In this document: positions 1 to 10,151 of the stretch, in pieces | Position numbering within the stretch: the first letter of the stretch is position 1 | How the letters are laid out: each line of letters starts with the position of its first letter | DNA from: Roseiconus lacunae | GTDB lineage: Bacteria > Planctomycetota > Planctomycetia > Pirellulales > Pirellulaceae | Length of the DNA stretch: 64,000 nt | NCBI RefSeq assembly: GCF_008312935.1 | Contig: NZ_VSZO01000008.1 | Location: 186,001-250,000, forward strand | Reading direction: 5' to 3' | Program-made: the position numbers and the translations under genes | Notes under the pieces: model-generated | Databases searched by the model: none | What the model was told of the DNA's origin: nothing | What the model saw: only the letters and a program-made list of their open reading frames with translations

Positions 1-441
1 CTCGCGGTCTTTGCACAGCAAACTGGTGCTTCGTTCCCGTTCAATTTTAGGGTTAGCCGAATCGTGTTAGCCGCAATCCCAAGCAATCACCAGGGCTGAA
101 AACTCGCACCGGTATTGTCAAATGGAACAAAGCATCACGATTCAATTGTGCGTCGATCCTGAACCAAGTAAATCGATTCGGACCATCAACCGTTGTTCAC
201 GAACTGGGCCTACGTGGAGTGACTGTCAACGGCACCGGACTCGGTTTAACGTACTGATCGCAACGGATGGATCTAGCAATAAGCAATTGCATGCTCTGAT
301 GCTATAAGGAGAAACATCTCGGCTATCTGTGCCATGCTAATGACACTTCACGCAGTATTTCCGGCCTAGCCGTGATCCCAACATCACGCATAACGTCGTT
401 TTCAAAGTCAACATTTTCGTTCCGTTTTCATAAATCTCAAG
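1..441. other. Intergenic region without a recognisable gene
   Basis: No reading frame here has a credible start, composition or motif. The only long frame (122-307) has no ribosome binding site and an unremarkable peptide. A purine-rich stretch near 305-312 resembles a ribosome binding site but no gene follows it. The segment probably holds the promoter for the small lipoprotein gene that follows and the end of whatever lies left of the window. Confidence 0.5.
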
Positions 442-639
442 ATGACCACGATCAATCAGTTTTGTCGCCTGTTTTTCTCAGCCATTTGCATTTGTGGCAT
501 TCTGACACTTTCGGGATGTTCCGGTGGCAGCCAAGCGGTTTCAACGGAAACCGACGAGATCGAGCAGTACCTCGAAGACCATCCGGAACTGAAAGAGCCG
601 AAACCGGAAGTGGACAATTCTGTATTGACGGGAGAATGA
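442..639 (+). CDS. Small lipoprotein of the kind found beside DUF1559 pseudopilins
   Basis: A 65-residue protein with a hydrophobic N-terminal segment ending in a lipobox (LTLSGC, lipidated Cys near residue 27), followed by a short acidic, proline- and glutamate-rich tail ([15 protein letters not shown]). Lipid attachment would place it on a membrane facing the periplasm. Short lipoproteins of this build are commonly encoded next to DUF1559 pseudopilin genes in planctomycetes, and one follows here at 908. Their function is unknown to me. The start is the first ATG upstream of the hydrophobic segment. I am confident in the lipoprotein call and have no evidence for a specific role. Confidence 0.75.
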   Translation: MTTINQFCRLFFSAICICGILTLSGCSGGSQAVSTETDEIEQYLEDHPELKEPKPEVDNSVLTGE

Positions 640-907
640 GAGAAAAGCTCACGTTCGCAATGCCTATCAAACTCGTCCATCACCGTTGATCGAAGACACG
701 ACAATCTGCACCGCGATACCGAACCCGACAGAGTTGCGGACACACCGATCACGCATTGTCCGCATAAGTTTTCGGATTCAACATCTCGGCGAGTCGAACG
801 GCGTGCATTGCGAAGATTCATCTACCAATCCGGCAGAAGTCTTTTCCAAAACTGAATGGAGTAAAGATCGCTGCCAATCCATTTTCTTATATTTCGGAGT
901 TAGCTCA

Positions 908-2119
908 GTGAAACGTCGTCATGGGCGACCCGCAGGTTTTACGCTTGTCGAATTACTTGTGGTGATCGCAATTATCGGGATCCTAGTTGGACTGTTGTTG
1001 CCTGCGGTCCAGGCGGCCCGCGAAGCCGCTCGTCGAATGAGTTGCAGTAACAACTTCAAGCAACTGGGGTTAGCAATTCATAATTACCACAGCTCTTTTC
1101 GGATGATGCCAAAACATGGTTCGGGGACCTACCAGACTCCCCTAACCGCGGCAAACAATGCGTCCAAAGATGCCCCGGGAAGTAACCGTTCTGACTTATC
1201 AGTCCTGGTCGGAATGTTGCCTTTCATCGAACAGCAGGGATTGTGGGATCAAATCAGCAATCCGTACGACAGCGATGGAGCGGGACCTCTTGAGGCCTTC
1301 CAAGCCTTTGGTCCTTGGCCGAACCGTTCGTTGGCGGAACATGTAACGAATCCCTACGATCCGTGGATGGCCAACATCCCAACGTTCCGTTGCCCCAGCG
1401 ATCCCGGCGTCGGCTTGCCGTCACACGGAAGGACTAATTACGCGGCGTGCCTTGGTGATTCCGGAACACTCAGCCATATCGGTTACATCAGCGACGAAGG
1501 CAACATCTACAATTCGGCGTGGCCACCGATCGCAAACACAACGTTGCGTGGTGCGTTCCGCCCGCGTTTACAGTCAAAGTTTCGTGACATCCTAGACGGG
1601 TTGTCAAACACGGCCGCGATGGGTGAGATCATCACCGATCTCGGTGACAACGACATCCGTTCGCGAGCCGTCGATAGCCCACACCCGGACATGTGGAAAG
1701 CGAACGGGGCAACTTCATGCAAGCCGTATATTGATCCCGAACGACCTCGCTTTTGGTTGGCCAATGGTGTGCCGTTCACCGGTGACGCGGAACAACGACG
1801 AGGATCGAAGTGGGCGATGGCTCGTCCGTTCTACACTGGCTTTTTGACGGTGCTGGGGCCGAATACCGAAGCCTGTGTTCAAACGACGCAGGAAGGCGAA
1901 GGCAACACGTCTACCAGTAGTCGCCACCAGGGAGGATGCCATATTCTAATGTGCGATGGTGCAGTCCGATTCGTGACTGATTCGATCGACGCCGGCGACC
2001 CAAACCTTCCTCAGGTTCGCGTGGGTGCTGACTTTACCGCCCCGGGATCGCCCAGCCCCTATGGTTTGTGGGGTGCGTTGGGATCACGTTCCGGATCGGA
2101 AACGGTCGGCGAGTTCTAG
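908..2119 (+). CDS. DUF1559 domain protein with type IV pilin-like N-terminus
   Basis: The N-terminus is a classic prepilin methylation and cleavage site ([20 protein letters not shown]) followed by a hydrophobic helix and the [10 protein letters not shown] segment typical of planctomycete DUF1559 proteins. The C-terminus holds the family's [17 protein letters not shown] motif. A prepilin peptidase would be expected to cut after the glycine, leaving a membrane-anchored, periplasm-exposed pseudopilin. I chose the GTG at 908, which puts a short basic leader directly before the cleavage site. The frame stays open to 686, but the upstream part does not look like protein and ATG 921 is in another frame. 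Planctomycete genomes carry many paralogues, and their function remains unclear. Confidence 0.92.
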   Translation: MKRRHGRPAGFTLVELLVVIAIIGILVGLLLPAVQAAREAARRMSCSNNFKQLGLAIHNYHSSFRMMPKHGSGTYQTPLTAANNASKDAPGSNRSDLSVLVGMLPFIEQQGLWDQISNPYDSDGAGPLEAFQAFGPWPNRSLAEHVTNPYDPWMANIPTFRCPSDPGVGLPSHGRTNYAACLGDSGTLSHIGYISDEGNIYNSAWPPIANTTLRGAFRPRLQSKFRDILDGLSNTAAMGEIITDLGDNDIRSRAVDSPHPDMWKANGATSCKPYIDPERPRFWLANGVPFTGDAEQRRGSKWAMARPFYTGFLTVLGPNTEACVQTTQEGEGNTSTSSRHQGGCHILMCDGAVRFVTDSIDAGDPNLPQVRVGADFTAPGSPSPYGLWGALGSRSGSETVGEF

Positions 2120-2342
2120 ATCGTTCACCGGTTGGTTCGCGGTGTTCCGGTTAATCTCGGATCCGCGAAACCTATTTTCTTCCGACCAATCGATTCGTCT
2201 TGGAACGATTGGTCATCTGGCAGACGTTTTGATGTTTCCAGATCTTGGTCGGCGACGATGCTGACAACGCTTTCCGAACGTAGCCCCGTCGCCGGCACCA
2301 CTTTCCCGTCATCGGTAAGATTGGAACAGCTCGGCCGCGGGC

Positions 2343-5300
2343 CTATGGATCAGCGTGGGCTTGGACCCACTGTTGGTCATCTGAATGTAACTTGTTGATC
2401 GGAACAAGAATCGGGGTCCCATCCTGCTTTTGCAATTGAACCTGTCCCTCAATTACAGCCAGAAATTTTGCAATCGTAGTGTGCTTTCCATCTGCGCTGC
2501 GCCACGTGCGAAATTCGCTTACCTTCTCAGTCGCCGGAACGATTGCCGAAGTCGGCGGCTTACCGGTGACGGTGAAGGCGGCCCACAATTGTGGCGATGC
2601 TTCAAACCCTAACGACTCCAACCGTTTGATGGTTGTCAACTGTGCCAGACGCATCGCCGCGGCCGGCGTTTTGCCTTTGGAGAGCTGTTCGAAGAAACGG
2701 CTCATCAACTCTGCGGTGATCTGATCAGGAATGGGCCAAAGCGTCGCGACAACGTTGTCCGCGCCGGCGAGTCGAAATGCATGGCTTAGGCCGGAAACTC
2801 CCTCGCCATTGTTCGCGTTCCCGACTGCGGTTTGACAGGCGCTTAGCACCACCAACTCGGTGCCACGAAAGTCGGTTCCCAAGATTTCGATCCCGGTAAG
2901 TACCCCGTCTCCTTGACCGGTAAACGCTGCGTTAGCGTTTGCAAATGCCAATCCACACGTCGCGAGCGGGTGGTCTTCGTGACGGAATTGTGAATACCCG
3001 TGAGTGCTGAAAACAGCGTACCGTGGTCGATCGACTGACTTTACGACAGACTCCTCAGCCTTCTTTCCCAGGAACATCGTCGGCGCGGTACCGGTGAGTC
3101 GTTCGAGATAGGGCTCGATCGCCTTGGCTTCGTTCGCCGTTCCCGGAAGCGGCGCAAAAGGTTGACGAACGGTCGCTTCGGACTTGTCGCCGTTCATGCG
3201 AACTCCCTCACCGTAGTTTGGGTCGGCGATAATTAACGCAGCTGGATTCGGTTGGAGCGTCGTGGCCGCGAGCAGATCTCTGCCGCTTAGCAGGTACTGA
3301 ATTTCATGGTTTTCGATCAAACGCCGTCCGTTCGGTAGGGGCAACGCTGCGAACGGTAACTGCCAGAGAAGATTGTCCGGCGAAATTAGCCAACGAGGTG
3401 TTTTGATCACGTGCTCTGGAAGTGAACCGATCACCAGAGACGACAATTCTCGCAAATGATCGTCAATCGTCGCGCTGACATTGTTCGTGACTATCTGACC
3501 GTTTAGACATCCTTGGAGTTGGATAAGCGTTCGAGAAACTTGGTCCCAGGGGTAAGCGACTTCCCGCAGTTCGATTTCTCCGCTACCTGCAGGCGGCACA
3601 ATCATCACAAGAATTTTCGCCTCCCTTTCGGCCGTTCCGGGGCGTTCGCGATTCCATTCATTGAAGGCTCGGTGGTCGATCGTGACGCCGACGACGGAGA
3701 AGTCGATGAAGACCGCGTCTTGGGGAATACTCTTTCGAAGCTGTTCGAGAGAACTCCAAGGTTGTTTGCGAAATTCGGTCCAACCGGCGGATCCCAATTT
3801 CCACGCAAGTTCCGATTCTCGGTCGCGAAGTTCCGACAGTTTGTCACGAAGGACGGCGCCGTCGCTGGAATCAGCCTCCTGAAGATTGGATTGCAGCGAA
3901 CTCATCGTGAGCGACGAGATCTGTTCGCGAATCGACATCAGCCGCTTCGAAAGATCTGCGACGGCGGGGTCTCGGGAGGACGCCGCGATTCGATGTCGTT
4001 CTGAAAGCGCACGTGTGGAAGTGCCTTTCGCATTCAGCAACCAACTGGTCGCAAGGGGAGCTGCGTTTGCTGTCGTCTGCAGTCTTACGGCCATTCGCAA
4101 TGCCGATTGAAACGCCGGTTCGAATCGGTGTTTGATGAATTCCGTTTGCTCTCGATCGGACAATAAAGAGAGCGAGCGTGCGACATAATCACGGTACGCA
4201 CGCTGGCTTTGATCCATCAATTCGAGAGCCTGCTCGTTTTTCTTCTGATGTTCGCATAGGAGCGCCAGGTGGGCAGTGATCTTTGCCGTTTCCGGATGCT
4301 CCGAACCGAGCATGTCATTTGCCGATTGATATCGATTCCATGCGATCGACTCGAGTCGCTCCCAGCAGCCGAGTTTTGTCACATCGCTAACAAGTTTCGC
4401 GTAGATCCCATCGGATCGACTACTGAGCGCGCCAGATTCTTGAATGGTTTGTTCCATCGCTTTGATGCGCCACTCGATCGCTTCTTCTGAGCCACCGGAT
4501 TTGAACGCTAGGATCGCCATCCGTTCAAACCTTGATGCTTGGATTTTGGCGTTTTGTTCGACTAGTTTTTCGATCAACTTTTGGTAGGTCTTTGCTGCAT
4601 TTCGATCGTCATCGAGCCGCTCCTCGGTATCGGAAATTGCAACCATCAACCCTACCCAGCCTCCACCGAATCGGCCATCAGATTCGGCCATTTGTCGGGC
4701 TTGTTGAAAGAGTTCAAGTCCGCGTTGCAAATCATCGAGTCCATCTCGAAAAGCGAACCCACAGTTCCGAACGAGATTTTGGTGTCGAATCGGTGCATTA
4801 CGAAGTCTCTTTTGTCCGGCCGCCAACAAGTCATTGATCGCCTGAACTGCTTCGCTTGATCTGTCTTGCTTGGCAAGTTCACGTACCCTGAACTGGATCG
4901 TGTTGATCTCTTCGAGAAACCGCTCCTCACGCGACTTGGGTTTTGACGGTGCCATCTTCGGGGGAGGCACATGTCGATGGCGAAGAGACTCGTCAAATTC
5001 GACAAGCAAGTCATCCGCAGAGTCTCCCAGTGCCCAGACTTGTGAAAGTCGACCATACTCCAGTCGAACCATGACGAACTTTCGATCGGGCGACAGCATG
5101 ATTTCTTGAGCGAAGAAGAACGGCTGGTGTTGGAGGCGTTCACGAACGGAAGGAGCAAAGGGCAAATAGCGCACCCGATCCGGGGCTTGGACGGGACGAA
5201 CTTGGATCGCATCGATGGCTGTTTTTGTTCCGACCCCGTCGACGCTATACAGGCGTCCTCGATCGAAATCGATGGTCGGAAGCGAGTGCGAAAGAAGGTG

Positions 5301-6107
5301 CAAATCACGTCGTCCCGAGCGTGTGTCGTAACTTGCCACTCCCTGATCACTGACGGTGTGAATGAATCGCCCATAGAGTTTTGCACCATCGGGGGACACC
5401 GAAAGGTCTCGCAATGCCGATTCGATGGGAAAGATTTGAGTTTCCTGCGTCGAGATTTTCCAGCTGCGCGTCATGTTTTCGCATCCCGACAAGATCACTT
5501 CACAGCGATCGTCAAAATCACAGCCGTTGATTACCGCCGGATGCGGTGGCAGTTGTGCAATGAGGGTTCCGTCATCCAGATCCCACAACGAAAGTTCGCG
5601 TTCATCGCAAAGTACAAACAACGAACCACGGCGCCCCGTGACAGGAAAACTGCGTTGAGATTTCACCGGGTAGCTGCGGACCAAGACGCCTTTGAACAAA
5701 TCGAATTGTCTCGCCGACTGTCGGTCGCAGACGACCAGAAAACGCCCGTCCGCGGAGCAGGCCGTACGATCAACCGCGATCGTTTCTCCGAATATCATCC
5801 GACTGATCTCATCGCCGGTGTTTAGGTCAATCAAGACGAATGCATTCACTTTACCGGACGACATTCGAGGAGACGTGTTGGAAGCGTAGTCAAACGCCAC
5901 CATCAGCCCATTCTCGGCAAGATGAACACCGACGGGCCCTTCGTTGTGGCTCATCGCGATCGTTTTTGAGCCCGCGTTCAGGCGATAGCGTTGGCCCGAT
6001 GGCCCCGATTGCTGTGCCCTAGCGGTTTGCACATTTGTTGCAATACAGACGCCAATGAATGTCGCCAAGAGTGGTCCTATCATTCGCCTAGGCATCGTCA
6101 TCCTCAT
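2343..6107 (-). CDS. Multidomain CHAT protease-like protein (WD40-like, TPR, CHAT, SHD1)
   Basis: A 1254-residue secreted or anchored protein. Residues 1-32 form a signal peptide. About 45-390 hold WD40/propeller-like repeats (for example VSPDGAKLYGRF, LSPDRKFVMVRL). About 400-720 are helical TPR-like repeats. About 880-1180 form a CHAT domain, a caspase-like peptidase fold, with the expected catalytic His in STHGY (about 1034) and Cys in LSACQTAVG (about 1089). The last 58 residues (FRTWRSADGKHTTIAKF onward) match SHD1 domains of planctomycetes. ATG codons at 6107, 6101 and 6095 are in frame; GAGG six bases before 6095 favours the third. Both catalytic residues are present, so activity is possible. 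Substrate and partner are unknown. Confidence 0.88.
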   Translation of the reverse strand: MRMTMPRRMIGPLLATFIGVCIATNVQTARAQQSGPSGQRYRLNAGSKTIAMSHNEGPVGVHLAENGLMVAFDYASNTSPRMSSGKVNAFVLIDLNTGDEISRMIFGETIAVDRTACSADGRFLVVCDRQSARQFDLFKGVLVRSYPVKSQRSFPVTGRRGSLFVLCDERELSLWDLDDGTLIAQLPPHPAVINGCDFDDRCEVILSGCENMTRSWKISTQETQIFPIESALRDLSVSPDGAKLYGRFIHTVSDQGVASYDTRSGRRDLHLLSHSLPTIDFDRGRLYSVDGVGTKTAIDAIQVRPVQAPDRVRYLPFAPSVRERLQHQPFFFAQEIMLSPDRKFVMVRLEYGRLSQVWALGDSADDLLVEFDESLRHRHVPPPKMAPSKPKSREERFLEEINTIQFRVRELAKQDRSSEAVQAINDLLAAGQKRLRNAPIRHQNLVRNCGFAFRDGLDDLQRGLELFQQARQMAESDGRFGGGWVGLMVAISDTEERLDDDRNAAKTYQKLIEKLVEQNAKIQASRFERMAILAFKSGGSEEAIEWRIKAMEQTIQESGALSSRSDGIYAKLVSDVTKLGCWERLESIAWNRYQSANDMLGSEHPETAKITAHLALLCEHQKKNEQALELMDQSQRAYRDYVARSLSLLSDREQTEFIKHRFEPAFQSALRMAVRLQTTANAAPLATSWLLNAKGTSTRALSERHRIAASSRDPAVADLSKRLMSIREQISSLTMSSLQSNLQEADSSDGAVLRDKLSELRDRESELAWKLGSAGWTEFRKQPWSSLEQLRKSIPQDAVFIDFSVVGVTIDHRAFNEWNRERPGTAEREAKILVMIVPPAGSGEIELREVAYPWDQVSRTLIQLQGCLNGQIVTNNVSATIDDHLRELSSLVIGSLPEHVIKTPRWLISPDNLLWQLPFAALPLPNGRRLIENHEIQYLLSGRDLLAATTLQPNPAALIIADPNYGEGVRMNGDKSEATVRQPFAPLPGTANEAKAIEPYLERLTGTAPTMFLGKKAEESVVKSVDRPRYAVFSTHGYSQFRHEDHPLATCGLAFANANAAFTGQGDGVLTGIEILGTDFRGTELVVLSACQTAVGNANNGEGVSGLSHAFRLAGADNVVATLWPIPDQITAELMSRFFEQLSKGKTPAAAMRLAQLTTIKRLESLGFEASPQLWAAFTVTGKPPTSAIVPATEKVSEFRTWRSADGKHTTIAKFLAVIEGQVQLQKQDGTPILVPINKLHSDDQQWVQAHADP

Positions 6108-6280
6108 TCGCTTACTCTGATTGGAAAGGTGAGTGAATCCTACCCAACATGATGCATTGTTGTCGCTAAAGATCGCTTAGATTGAAGCAATTTGTTGCTT
6201 CGCAAAACGTATGATCCGTCCGGTACGAGACGCCGGAGGCTCGATGGTCGAGCATTGGCGGCAACCATCGATATCGAAAA

Positions 6281-8455
6281 CTAATTCGTCCACCCCAACA
6301 CATCGTCGATGACGCTCCAACGCGGTGGTTTTGTTTTCGTTCCTCCGCCTTGGATCCAGTAGATCTCCAGCTGGTCTAGCGAGCCGTCAAGTCGCTCGAA
6401 ATCGATCCAGCGATCAAGAAACTTCAGCCAGGCCCTGTCCTCCGAACGAACAACAAAGCTAACGGGACGACGAATGCGAGGAGTGGGAATGACGACGGTA
6501 TGATTGGGGTACAGAATATTCCAAACCGCGCCGATTTCGGCGGCCATAACCATTCCGTCAATCTCCGGACGGTCTCCGGTGAAGTACTGCTTCGGTGGTT
6601 CGATCACTTCAACCCGGAGCGGTCCAAGGTTGCGTTTAATTGACTTCGCAACATCAATGTGGTTCGCCCCCAGGTGGACTTCGGGATCGTTCTTAAAATT
6701 TTCCCAGGAACCAAATTCACCGCGGCGATGATCCTGCGTCACAACCGCGAGGGTTGCGGTGCGGTAAGGTTGCGTCAAGCCAACTTTGGCCAATCGCTCC
6801 GGTAACAACAGGACGCCCCCAATCGCAATGTCGATTTCATTTGAGGCTAACCGCTGCAGGAATGTCTCGTGACTGCATGGCACGAATTCTAATCGGATTT
6901 CAAGTCGTTTCGCCAAGCGATGCATCAGTTCAACATCCAGACCAACCAAGTGCTGACGGGAATTGAAAAAGCAATACGGCATCGCGTCGGGCAAGAACCC
7001 GACACGGCAGGTGCCGCTCTCGATGATTCGTTCCAATGTCGAACGCTGTGAACGTTCCTGCTCCGGCAACTCGTCCGCTGCTGCATGGACAATGACGTTC
7101 TCGTGTGGCGACTGAATCTCGAGTGCAAGAAATTGTTGATCGAGGTCATATCTTAGAGTCGTCGATGTCAAGTACAGCCGACCGCCTGCGATCATCGCAG
7201 CGATACAAATCAGTCCGCCTGCAAGACTGGGCATCAAGCGATTCCACCGGACGCATAGCGATCGCCTTGAGTATTCACTTACGATCGTCGATAACGCCAT
7301 CAAGTGCACCACGCCAACGACGTCGCCCAAACGCATTGTGATGAATCCGGGTAAGACAAAGAGCGACATTAAATCTTGTGGAAGTTGAAATTGGTCAAGC
7401 AAATAGGGGATCGTGACCAGCGGACTGGCAAAGCTAAAAATCGCTCCCAAGGTGGCGACTTGGAGGGTTTCCAGGAATGAAAGTTCCTTTCCGGAATACC
7501 ATGCGGCGAAGACGATGAACGTGAACGTCAGCATTTTTCCCAAGTGAGGAAACGGATAGGCCAAAGGCACCAGGACACTCGCGGTGGCATCTGGCGACGA
7601 TTGGTCTCGTCCCGCATTTTGCATCAAAAGACCATCACATTTCTCGATAATCAGTGGCAACGTAACCACCAACTTGCCCGTCGCGATCGCGATCAATACC
7701 GGTTCTTGAATCGCGTGAACAAAGTCACGGTACCGAATCGACGTGAGGTTGCACACGATGGCTGGCAGCACAACGTACGCAGTCACGATGCTCGCCATTG
7801 CATACATGATGAGATACGCTTGCAATCGCACCAATTCTTCGAAACGCAACGTTCCGGCGGCCGCTGCCGTGAGGGCAAACAAACCAATGGGAGCTAGCTT
7901 GACCAGAAACCGATTGACATGACTGAGTCCGGCCGAGCAAATTTCTAGCAGATCTAAAAGCGATTCTTTATCGGGGGTCAACATCATCGCGCCGCCAAAG
8001 AATAGGCAGAACACAACGATTCCAGGTACATATCCTTCGGCTAGTGAATGAAAGACATTAGTCGGGATAAACTGCGTCAATAAGCTTTGCCAGCCCACTG
8101 AGGCCGGTTCGCTAGCAGAACTAAAAAAGGCTGCGCCCTCAGTGGGCGGCAAAAGACCGGCGAAGCAAACAATCAGGCTGATCCCCAGTACTACAAACAA
8201 AATGAGCACTGCGAAAGCCGCCAGTCCAAGTTCTTTGGTCTGGGCTACCTTGAGCCGTCCCACCTTCGCAACGATCGAAACAACCAAATAGGGCAGCACA
8301 GTCATTTGTAGCAGGCCAACATACGCCTGCCCAAAAACTTCAAGTCCTGCCAAGGCTTCGCCAAAAAACAGACCGAGCAAAACACCGGCTCCAAGCCCAA
8401 TCATGATCCGTTGTCCCGCGGTTCCTGTCGGCTGAATTGTTTGGGAGCGTTTCAC
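6281..8455 (-). CDS. Dicarboxylate/amino-acid:cation symporter (SLC1) fused to a family-3 solute-binding domain
   Basis: A 724-residue fusion. Residues about 15-420 are a polytopic SLC1 (DctA/GltP-like) transporter with repeated hydrophobic helices and a serine-rich re-entrant region. After a linker, about 470-715 resemble an SBP_bac_3 polar amino-acid-binding protein (CRVGFLPDAMPYCFFN, VGLDVELMHRLAKRL, EIDIAIGGV, LTQPYRTATLAVV). SLC1 carriers normally need no binding protein, so covalent attachment of one is unusual. It may trap acidic amino acids or dicarboxylates or act as a sensor. Translation appears to begin at GTG 8455 (MKRSQTIQ). The gene lies upstream of the CHAT gene on the same strand with a 173-base gap, so co-transcription is possible. 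The domains are clear; the substrate is inferred. Confidence 0.9.
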   Translation of the reverse strand: MKRSQTIQPTGTAGQRIMIGLGAGVLLGLFFGEALAGLEVFGQAYVGLLQMTVLPYLVVSIVAKVGRLKVAQTKELGLAAFAVLILFVVLGISLIVCFAGLLPPTEGAAFFSSASEPASVGWQSLLTQFIPTNVFHSLAEGYVPGIVVFCLFFGGAMMLTPDKESLLDLLEICSAGLSHVNRFLVKLAPIGLFALTAAAAGTLRFEELVRLQAYLIMYAMASIVTAYVVLPAIVCNLTSIRYRDFVHAIQEPVLIAIATGKLVVTLPLIIEKCDGLLMQNAGRDQSSPDATASVLVPLAYPFPHLGKMLTFTFIVFAAWYSGKELSFLETLQVATLGAIFSFASPLVTIPYLLDQFQLPQDLMSLFVLPGFITMRLGDVVGVVHLMALSTIVSEYSRRSLCVRWNRLMPSLAGGLICIAAMIAGGRLYLTSTTLRYDLDQQFLALEIQSPHENVIVHAAADELPEQERSQRSTLERIIESGTCRVGFLPDAMPYCFFNSRQHLVGLDVELMHRLAKRLEIRLEFVPCSHETFLQRLASNEIDIAIGGVLLLPERLAKVGLTQPYRTATLAVVTQDHRRGEFGSWENFKNDPEVHLGANHIDVAKSIKRNLGPLRVEVIEPPKQYFTGDRPEIDGMVMAAEIGAVWNILYPNHTVVIPTPRIRRPVSFVVRSEDRAWLKFLDRWIDFERLDGSLDQLEIYWIQGGGTKTKPPRWSVIDDVLGWTN

Positions 8456-8788
8456 GTGGTTTCAACCAAAGAGGATCACTGGTGAGTTGGCAAAATCGAC
8501 GGTCTGTTGAATGAGTGTAAGAACCTATCCGGAAATCGAAAGCCACACTTGCTAGCACTTGCCTCCGGTTGTGAAAATCGGCAAAAAGCATCTAGGCTCA
8601 AGTGCGCGTCGGTTGCCGGACAATACTGGCGACGAGGCTCCGTTTCCCGTCAGTGCGAGCATTCATAACGTAGGTTCACCAAAAGCAGTGTTCTGCCCGT
8701 CGAGAATCGATTCCTAAGGATCGTTTGTTGTCGGTTCGAATCCAGAAACTGTCGCTCTAATCAGTGAACTCTTCAGCTTGGATATGAC
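8456..8788. other. Divergent intergenic region
   Basis: It separates the minus-strand symporter gene from the plus-strand secreted-protein gene and should contain promoters for both. I see no clear paired -35/-10 boxes. A T-arm-like string lies near 8732-8742, but the rest of a tRNA cannot be folded around it. No protein-coding frame is convincing. Confidence 0.45.
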
Positions 8789-10096
8789 ATGCTCCAATCC
8801 CGTTTTCGCTTCCCCAACCGTGCCTGCTCGGCAATTGGTGTCTTTTGCCTCATTTGTGTTCCCACTACCGTCGACGCACAAACCGCCGTTGAGCGGGCAA
8901 TGCCGACGCAAGATCTTTCAGCTCAGGCTTTGGATGCGCTAGTCGCGGGGATCGCGTTTTTCGATGACCGAACGATCGAGCATATTCTGATTGCGGCGCA
9001 AAACCCTGAGCAAATCCGACACGCGGCGATGGGAACGGGAGGCATCGCCGAATCTGAAAGTTTGCAATACTTGGCGAAGTATCCAGATCTGCTGACCCAA
9101 CTGGACCAGCAGCTGCCATTGACGGCGCGACTGGGACTTGCCGCTAAGACACAGCTGGATGAAGTTTGGCAAGCGGTCGACCGAGTCCGTGCGGGCTTCG
9201 AAGAATCCCAACAAAAATCCGTGGACGACCTACCTCCACCGTCGCAACAAGGCTACGTCACCACGACGTATGCACCGCCTGGGTATGGCTACTACGCAGC
9301 GGGTTTATGGGCTGGTGCAGCAATTAACGAACTTCGACACGAATACCAACAAGCATTCGTTGCCCATCCAGGCGCCGTCGTCTACGGAGGAGGCGCCGCG
9401 GGCATCTCTGTGGAACAGGTCGGAACGGGATATCAAACAAACTCGGCTGCCGCGGGAGCAATTTATAACCCGGCGACTGGCTATTATGCCGCCGGTGTGC
9501 ATCAAGGATCGGGGTATGCACAAGCCAATGCCGACGGTACCACTTCGTTTGGACATCAAGGAACGACGAGCGTGCACAGTAGCTTTGGAAATACCGAGAT
9601 TCAGCATCAATCATCCGGCACCGCCGCGGGAAACGGTAACGGTAGCTACAGTGGTTCAACGCAGATTGATTCGACTCATGGTGTTGCGACGATCGAAACG
9701 CAGGCTGGCGGCGGCGAAATCTCTTCAACGATCTCGACGCTGAATGGAACGCAAACGTTGACCGCCGGTGATGGTACCGTCGGAAGCTCGGCAGCCGAAT
9801 CGACCACACGAACATCAGACGTAGGCTCGCGCAGCAGTTCCTTTGCACGTCCTTCGGATCGTTCCTCTGAATGGTCAAGTCTAAGCGAGACACGAAGTGG
9901 ACTGGCCAAAGAGCGTCCATCGACCAGCAAGTTTTCTCGCCCCGCCACTACCGTCAATACAAATTCACTACCGAATAGTGGTTCAAGGTATTCGGTTGGT
10001 TCACCGAGGGTCAACAACGGCCATTTCCATAGTGGCCGTTCGGTAACTTCCTCTCAGAGCGGTTCGCGAGCCCGCGGCGGACGCCGGGGACGCTAG
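8789..10096 (+). CDS. Secreted DUF3300-like protein with Gly/Ser/Thr-rich tail
   Basis: A 435-residue protein with a signal peptide (cleavage near VDAQTA, about residue 31). Residues about 45-150 (LDALVAGIAFFDDRTIEHIL, IRHAA, YLAKYPDLLTQLDQQL, QLDEVWQAVDRVRAGFEE) follow the layout of DUF3300: 'two helices, yP-x-ll, then two helices'. The rest is low-complexity Tyr/Gly/Ser/Thr-rich sequence ending in a basic RARGGRRGR tail, suggesting an extended extracellular or periplasmic region. DUF3300 is my reading of the pattern; the motif match is partial. The function is unknown. A strong hairpin follows the stop codon. Confidence 0.8.
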   Translation: MLQSRFRFPNRACSAIGVFCLICVPTTVDAQTAVERAMPTQDLSAQALDALVAGIAFFDDRTIEHILIAAQNPEQIRHAAMGTGGIAESESLQYLAKYPDLLTQLDQQLPLTARLGLAAKTQLDEVWQAVDRVRAGFEESQQKSVDDLPPPSQQGYVTTTYAPPGYGYYAAGLWAGAAINELRHEYQQAFVAHPGAVVYGGGAAGISVEQVGTGYQTNSAAAGAIYNPATGYYAAGVHQGSGYAQANADGTTSFGHQGTTSVHSSFGNTEIQHQSSGTAAGNGNGSYSGSTQIDSTHGVATIETQAGGGEISSTISTLNGTQTLTAGDGTVGSSAAESTTRTSDVGSRSSSFARPSDRSSEWSSLSETRSGLAKERPSTSKFSRPATTVNTNSLPNSGSRYSVGSPRVNNGHFHSGRSVTSSQSGSRARGGRRGR

Positions 10097-10121
10097 TGTT
10101 CCGTCATGATCTGAAACGAGA

Positions 10122-10151
10122 ACGAGCCGATTGGCGTTCGCCACGGCTCGT
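10122..10151 (+). terminator. Strong hairpin after the DUF3300-like gene
   Basis: Arms ACGAGCC (10122-10128) and GGCTCGT (10145-10151) enclose a nested TGGC/GCCA pair with a GTTC loop. It lies 25 bases after the stop codon. There is no T-tract, so it is either a terminator of the T-poor type or a 3' stabilising hairpin. Confidence 0.5.

Noticed and set aside
3513-4004. Long plus-strand frame opposite the CHAT gene
   Set aside because: It is antisense to a clear domain protein, with no ribosome binding site or recognisable motif, and reflects codon bias of the real gene.
4652-5825. Long frames inside the CHAT gene in other frames on both strands
   Set aside because: They overlap a well-supported multidomain gene and encode Arg/Ser-rich sequence typical of shadow frames.
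8701-8760. T-arm-like string GGTTCGAATCC suggesting a tRNA
   Set aside because: The five-base T-stem does not pair fully and no acceptor, D or anticodon arms can be built around it. At most it is a remnant.
9138-9920. Overlapping frames of about 200 codons on both strands in the Gly/Ser-rich gene
   Set aside because: Low-complexity GC-rich repeats leave other frames open; neither product has protein-like character.
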